From Paramecium pentaurelia (Eukaryota; Ciliophora; Oligohymenophorea; Peniculida; Parameciidae): a DNA stretch of 64,000 nt. Every line of letters starts with the position of its first letter. Within the stretch, counting starts at the first letter, position 1. The position numbers and the translations under genes were made by a program. Shown one piece after another: positions 61,459 through 64,000 of the stretch. The notes below the pieces were generated by a model. The model made no database searches. It had not been told where the DNA came from and saw nothing but the letters and a program-made list of their open reading frames with translations. Location: contig CAJJDO010000013.1 of NCBI GenBank assembly GCA_905183005.1, positions 609,728-673,727 of the forward strand, in the 5' to 3' direction.

Positions 61459-62419
61459 ATGCTAAATTTGAGAGAATTATAAGAGTTACGCTAAATAAAT
61501 GATGACAGAAAGGCATTAACAGATAGATATGGAGTAGGATTCAATCATCCACTTTCAGCTAGAAATGAATATAATGGCAAATAGACATTAAGTGCATGGG
61601 ATCCAATTACAAATAAACCTCAAACACTTATTGTTAATAATGGTTCTGATCCTATTGTTTTAGATCACAATATACCTAGATAAGTAATCAAATTTTATTT
61701 ATATTTAGGAAATCACTAAAAACATTGTATTTTAGAAGGGTTTCCCTTTTTAGAGTAATTAACCTTTAATTATAAATCCTAAACCATATACTTAAAATAT
61801 TCCAATAACTTAATCAAAAATCTAATCTACATAATCTCTTCCATAAAATTATATGCATGAATACCATCATCGACAACGACCTTATTAACTCAAAAGCGTT
61901 GAGGATATATTAAGACCTTGGAAAGCAAAAGAAATTATGTATAACAGAGAATTAAAAGCATTATAAGAATAACTTAATAAAGGAAATTATTCTATGACAG
62001 ATAAAAGGACTTTGAAAGTAGATAATGTGGCTAAAAAATTAGAGTTATAAAATGAAGTTCAAAAATTGGAAGCAATATTAAAAAATAAAGATGAAGAAAT
62101 TACAAGATTAAAAATAAGAAGTTAAGAAATAGAACAAAAATATATTGAAATATCTGAAGAAAATTCAACAGAACTTAATAAATATTAAAAAGAATTGGAA
62201 GAATGGAAAAAAAAGTTTAAAGATCTTAATAATTTATATCATGAATGTGAAGAAGAATGTACAATGAAAGAAACAGAAATTGAAAGTTTAAAAAAAAGAA
62301 AATTATCTGTAATTAAAACGTAAACCGTTTAAAAAGTTGGAACTAAACCATAAAAAAATATGGATAGTCCAAGAGCAATTATTTCTACTGTAAGCGATAA
62401 AGATTCAGATTATTATTGA
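61459..62419 (+). CDS. coiled-coil protein of unknown function
   Basis: 311 residues with one intron at 61684-61708 (25 nt). The first half is low in hydrophobics, with short ordered pieces (ALTDRYGVGFNHPLSARNEY, SAWDPITNKPQTLI) that look like a conserved ciliate motif. The second half from about residue 150 is coiled coil (LELQNEVQKLEAILKNKDEE; LNKYQKELEEWKKKFKDLNN). No enzyme motif was seen. It may be a ciliary or cortical structural protein. Confidence 0.7.
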
Positions 62420-62643
62420 AGAAAGATATAAATTCAATTTATTTTTTAATTTTAACATACAATAAATAATAAATTTTAATGAAAATTATTTTTTATAGGA
62501 AACCTATTTTCAATCAGAATTTGGAACATCTTGAAAAGAATATCTCTATTTTCATTTACTTAAATTTCTGATCTATTGAAGTGAAAATCTGTTATTATTA
62601 TAATAATTTATTGTTAAATAACATAAAAATGTTCAACAAATAT

Positions 62644-64000
62644 TCAAACTATAGATATCTGTTATATTAGATCTACATTTTTATTATACAATTAAGGATT
62701 TTTAAACACTCTAACAATTTATGAAAATGTTATTTTATCGTTTTTAAATGGGTCTAATATTTCATAAATTTGAGAACACTCTTCATTCTTCAAATTAGGT
62801 TTTATGCTTTCTGTCAATTTTAAAAATTATTACTAAAGAAAATATAATATAAATTAATACTTGATTGATAATTCCATCTTTATCATGATCAACAGACTTA
62901 AATACTACACATAAATTTGCTAAGTATTATTGATAAAGATTCATAAAATATTCAAGAATAAGCTTGATAAAGATAGAAAATTCGTATTTTATTTGTTCTT
63001 TTTAAGCACTTGGTCTTCTTTGTTATTCTTTTTAATTGATTCTTTTAATTGGACTTACACTAGTTGCTGTTTTAATTTAATGCATATTTAATAGATTAAG
63101 TATAGTTTCTCTATCCTCTTCACCAAGACAACATTTTAAAATTTCTATCGCTTCTTATTAAGTTATTTATCCTGCCACTTTTTGTTTAACCATTTCCTTT
63201 ATTTCTGCTACAGGTTTTGTTTTATATTTTGCTTATAAAATGTTCTAAATCTTTAAATTAATTTATATACTTAAATTATATGTTCAATATTTAATTTACG
63301 TTAAGATTGTAATATTCTAAAATCTTCATCTATATTATTTTTAAGCATTAATCCAAAAACAGTTACATCATTATCTTCAGTAATATATTTTTTAATTGCA
63401 TTAATGATACAAGCCACCCATTCCAAAGCTAAGTTCTACATATGATTTATTTTAATTACTTTTAATCCATATTTACAATATAAGTAAGTATAAATATGTT
63501 ATTCGATTGTTTCTAAAGGTAATTTATTCTCATATTGTCTAATATCATGTTTAGATTTGCTTTCATAAATATCTTAAATGATATCTTTTAATTATTTAAG
63601 AGTTAATGGTCTAAATGATTAAGGTTATACTAAAAGATGAAATTCTGATAAGGCTTTTTATCTCTTCTTTTCAATAATACTAGGGCTTTCTGTTTATTTA
63701 TAACTGATATCAGACATGACATTTGATGAGTTTTCTACTTTTGATCTTCTAATTATCATTTCTAAGTATTTTTTATTTTCTTATTGAAGTTATTCATTTT
63801 AACATTACAAATCTTCAAGTTCTTATTGAAAGGATTGTAAATCAATAGATTTATTAATTATTTTACCTTCTTAATCATTTGTTTGGCTTTCTTTTTCAAA
63901 AAATTGTGGATAATCTGTTTAGGTTGTTTTAATAAGCATAACAACTTATTAAGTTTAAAAATTAGAAAATGATTAAATATCCTGAAAAGATTGATTTGCA
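62644..64000 (-). CDS. EF-hand containing protein, 5' end outside the window
   Basis: At least 435 residues, open at the window edge (first full codon at 63999-63997). Introns are 63251-63270 (20 nt, the shortest here) and 62833-62860 (28 nt). A coiled-coil region (SFQQELEDLQCQNEQLQQEN) leads to a helical middle. Near the end is an EF-hand: VDHDKDGIINQQQF with Asp at positions 1, 3 and 5. A partner helix-loop region follows (DPFKNDKITFSQIV), a degenerate second loop. It looks like a calcium-responsive scaffold. The upstream codons before the Met at about 63939 read as coding, so the true start is probably beyond 64000. Confidence 0.72.

Overview
Organism and code. The window is a gene-dense, very AT-rich macronuclear-type ciliate sequence, most likely Paramecium. 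Long open frames appear only if TAA and TAG are read as glutamine and TGA is the sole stop; conserved proteins (Rab2-like GTPase, N-myristoyltransferase, pepsin-like protease, eS28) then read end to end. Genes are cut by about 70 tiny GT..AG introns of 20-38 nt, mostly 22-28, which is the Paramecium size class. In the gene calls below every spliced length is a multiple of three.

Layout. 0.7-6.4 kb: a small acylated protein, a TBC (Rab-GAP) protein, an unknown and a mitochondrial RAP protein. 6.7-11.4 kb: a divergent pair, RBM25-like splicing factor and a huge Q/N-rich protein with a TFIIS-type middle domain. 12-20.7 kb: Rab2, an unknown, a WD protein and two coiled-coil proteins, the second resembling an outer-dynein-arm docking subunit. 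20.7-26.8 kb: four minus-strand genes (membrane RING protein, unknown, EF-hand protein, tail-anchored protein). 27-35.8 kb: Pol I stalk-like subunit, acylated RING-CH/FHA protein, membrane protein, Aurora-like kinase, basic unknown and ribosomal protein eS28. 35.8-39.9 kb: a gene-poor stretch with weak ORFs, a GNAT-like protein and a small secreted protein with unusual codon use. 40.3-48.6 kb: two divergent Myb genes and two unknowns. 49.4-57.6 kb: a minus-strand run (cyclic-nucleotide-binding protein, aspartyl protease, SNARE, N-myristoyltransferase, acylated unknown, exosome subunit). 57.8-64 kb: two coiled-coil genes, PP2C, and a partial EF-hand protein.

Assembly caveat. Three direct duplications (794, 1114 and 1126 bp) each abut an N run or a single n. 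They look like unmerged overlapping contig ends. One repeats the 3' end of the docking-complex gene, one interrupts the RING-CH/FHA gene, and one lies between the Myb genes.

Themes. Several genes concern membrane traffic and lipid anchoring: TBC, Rab2, a SNARE, N-myristoyltransferase, and four proteins starting Met-Gly with nearby cysteines. Others concern RNA processing (RBM25, exosome, RAP, TFIIS-M, Pol I) and cilia or cytoskeleton. There is no operon logic; clustering is probably chance. No tRNA, rRNA, CRISPR or transposon was recognised.
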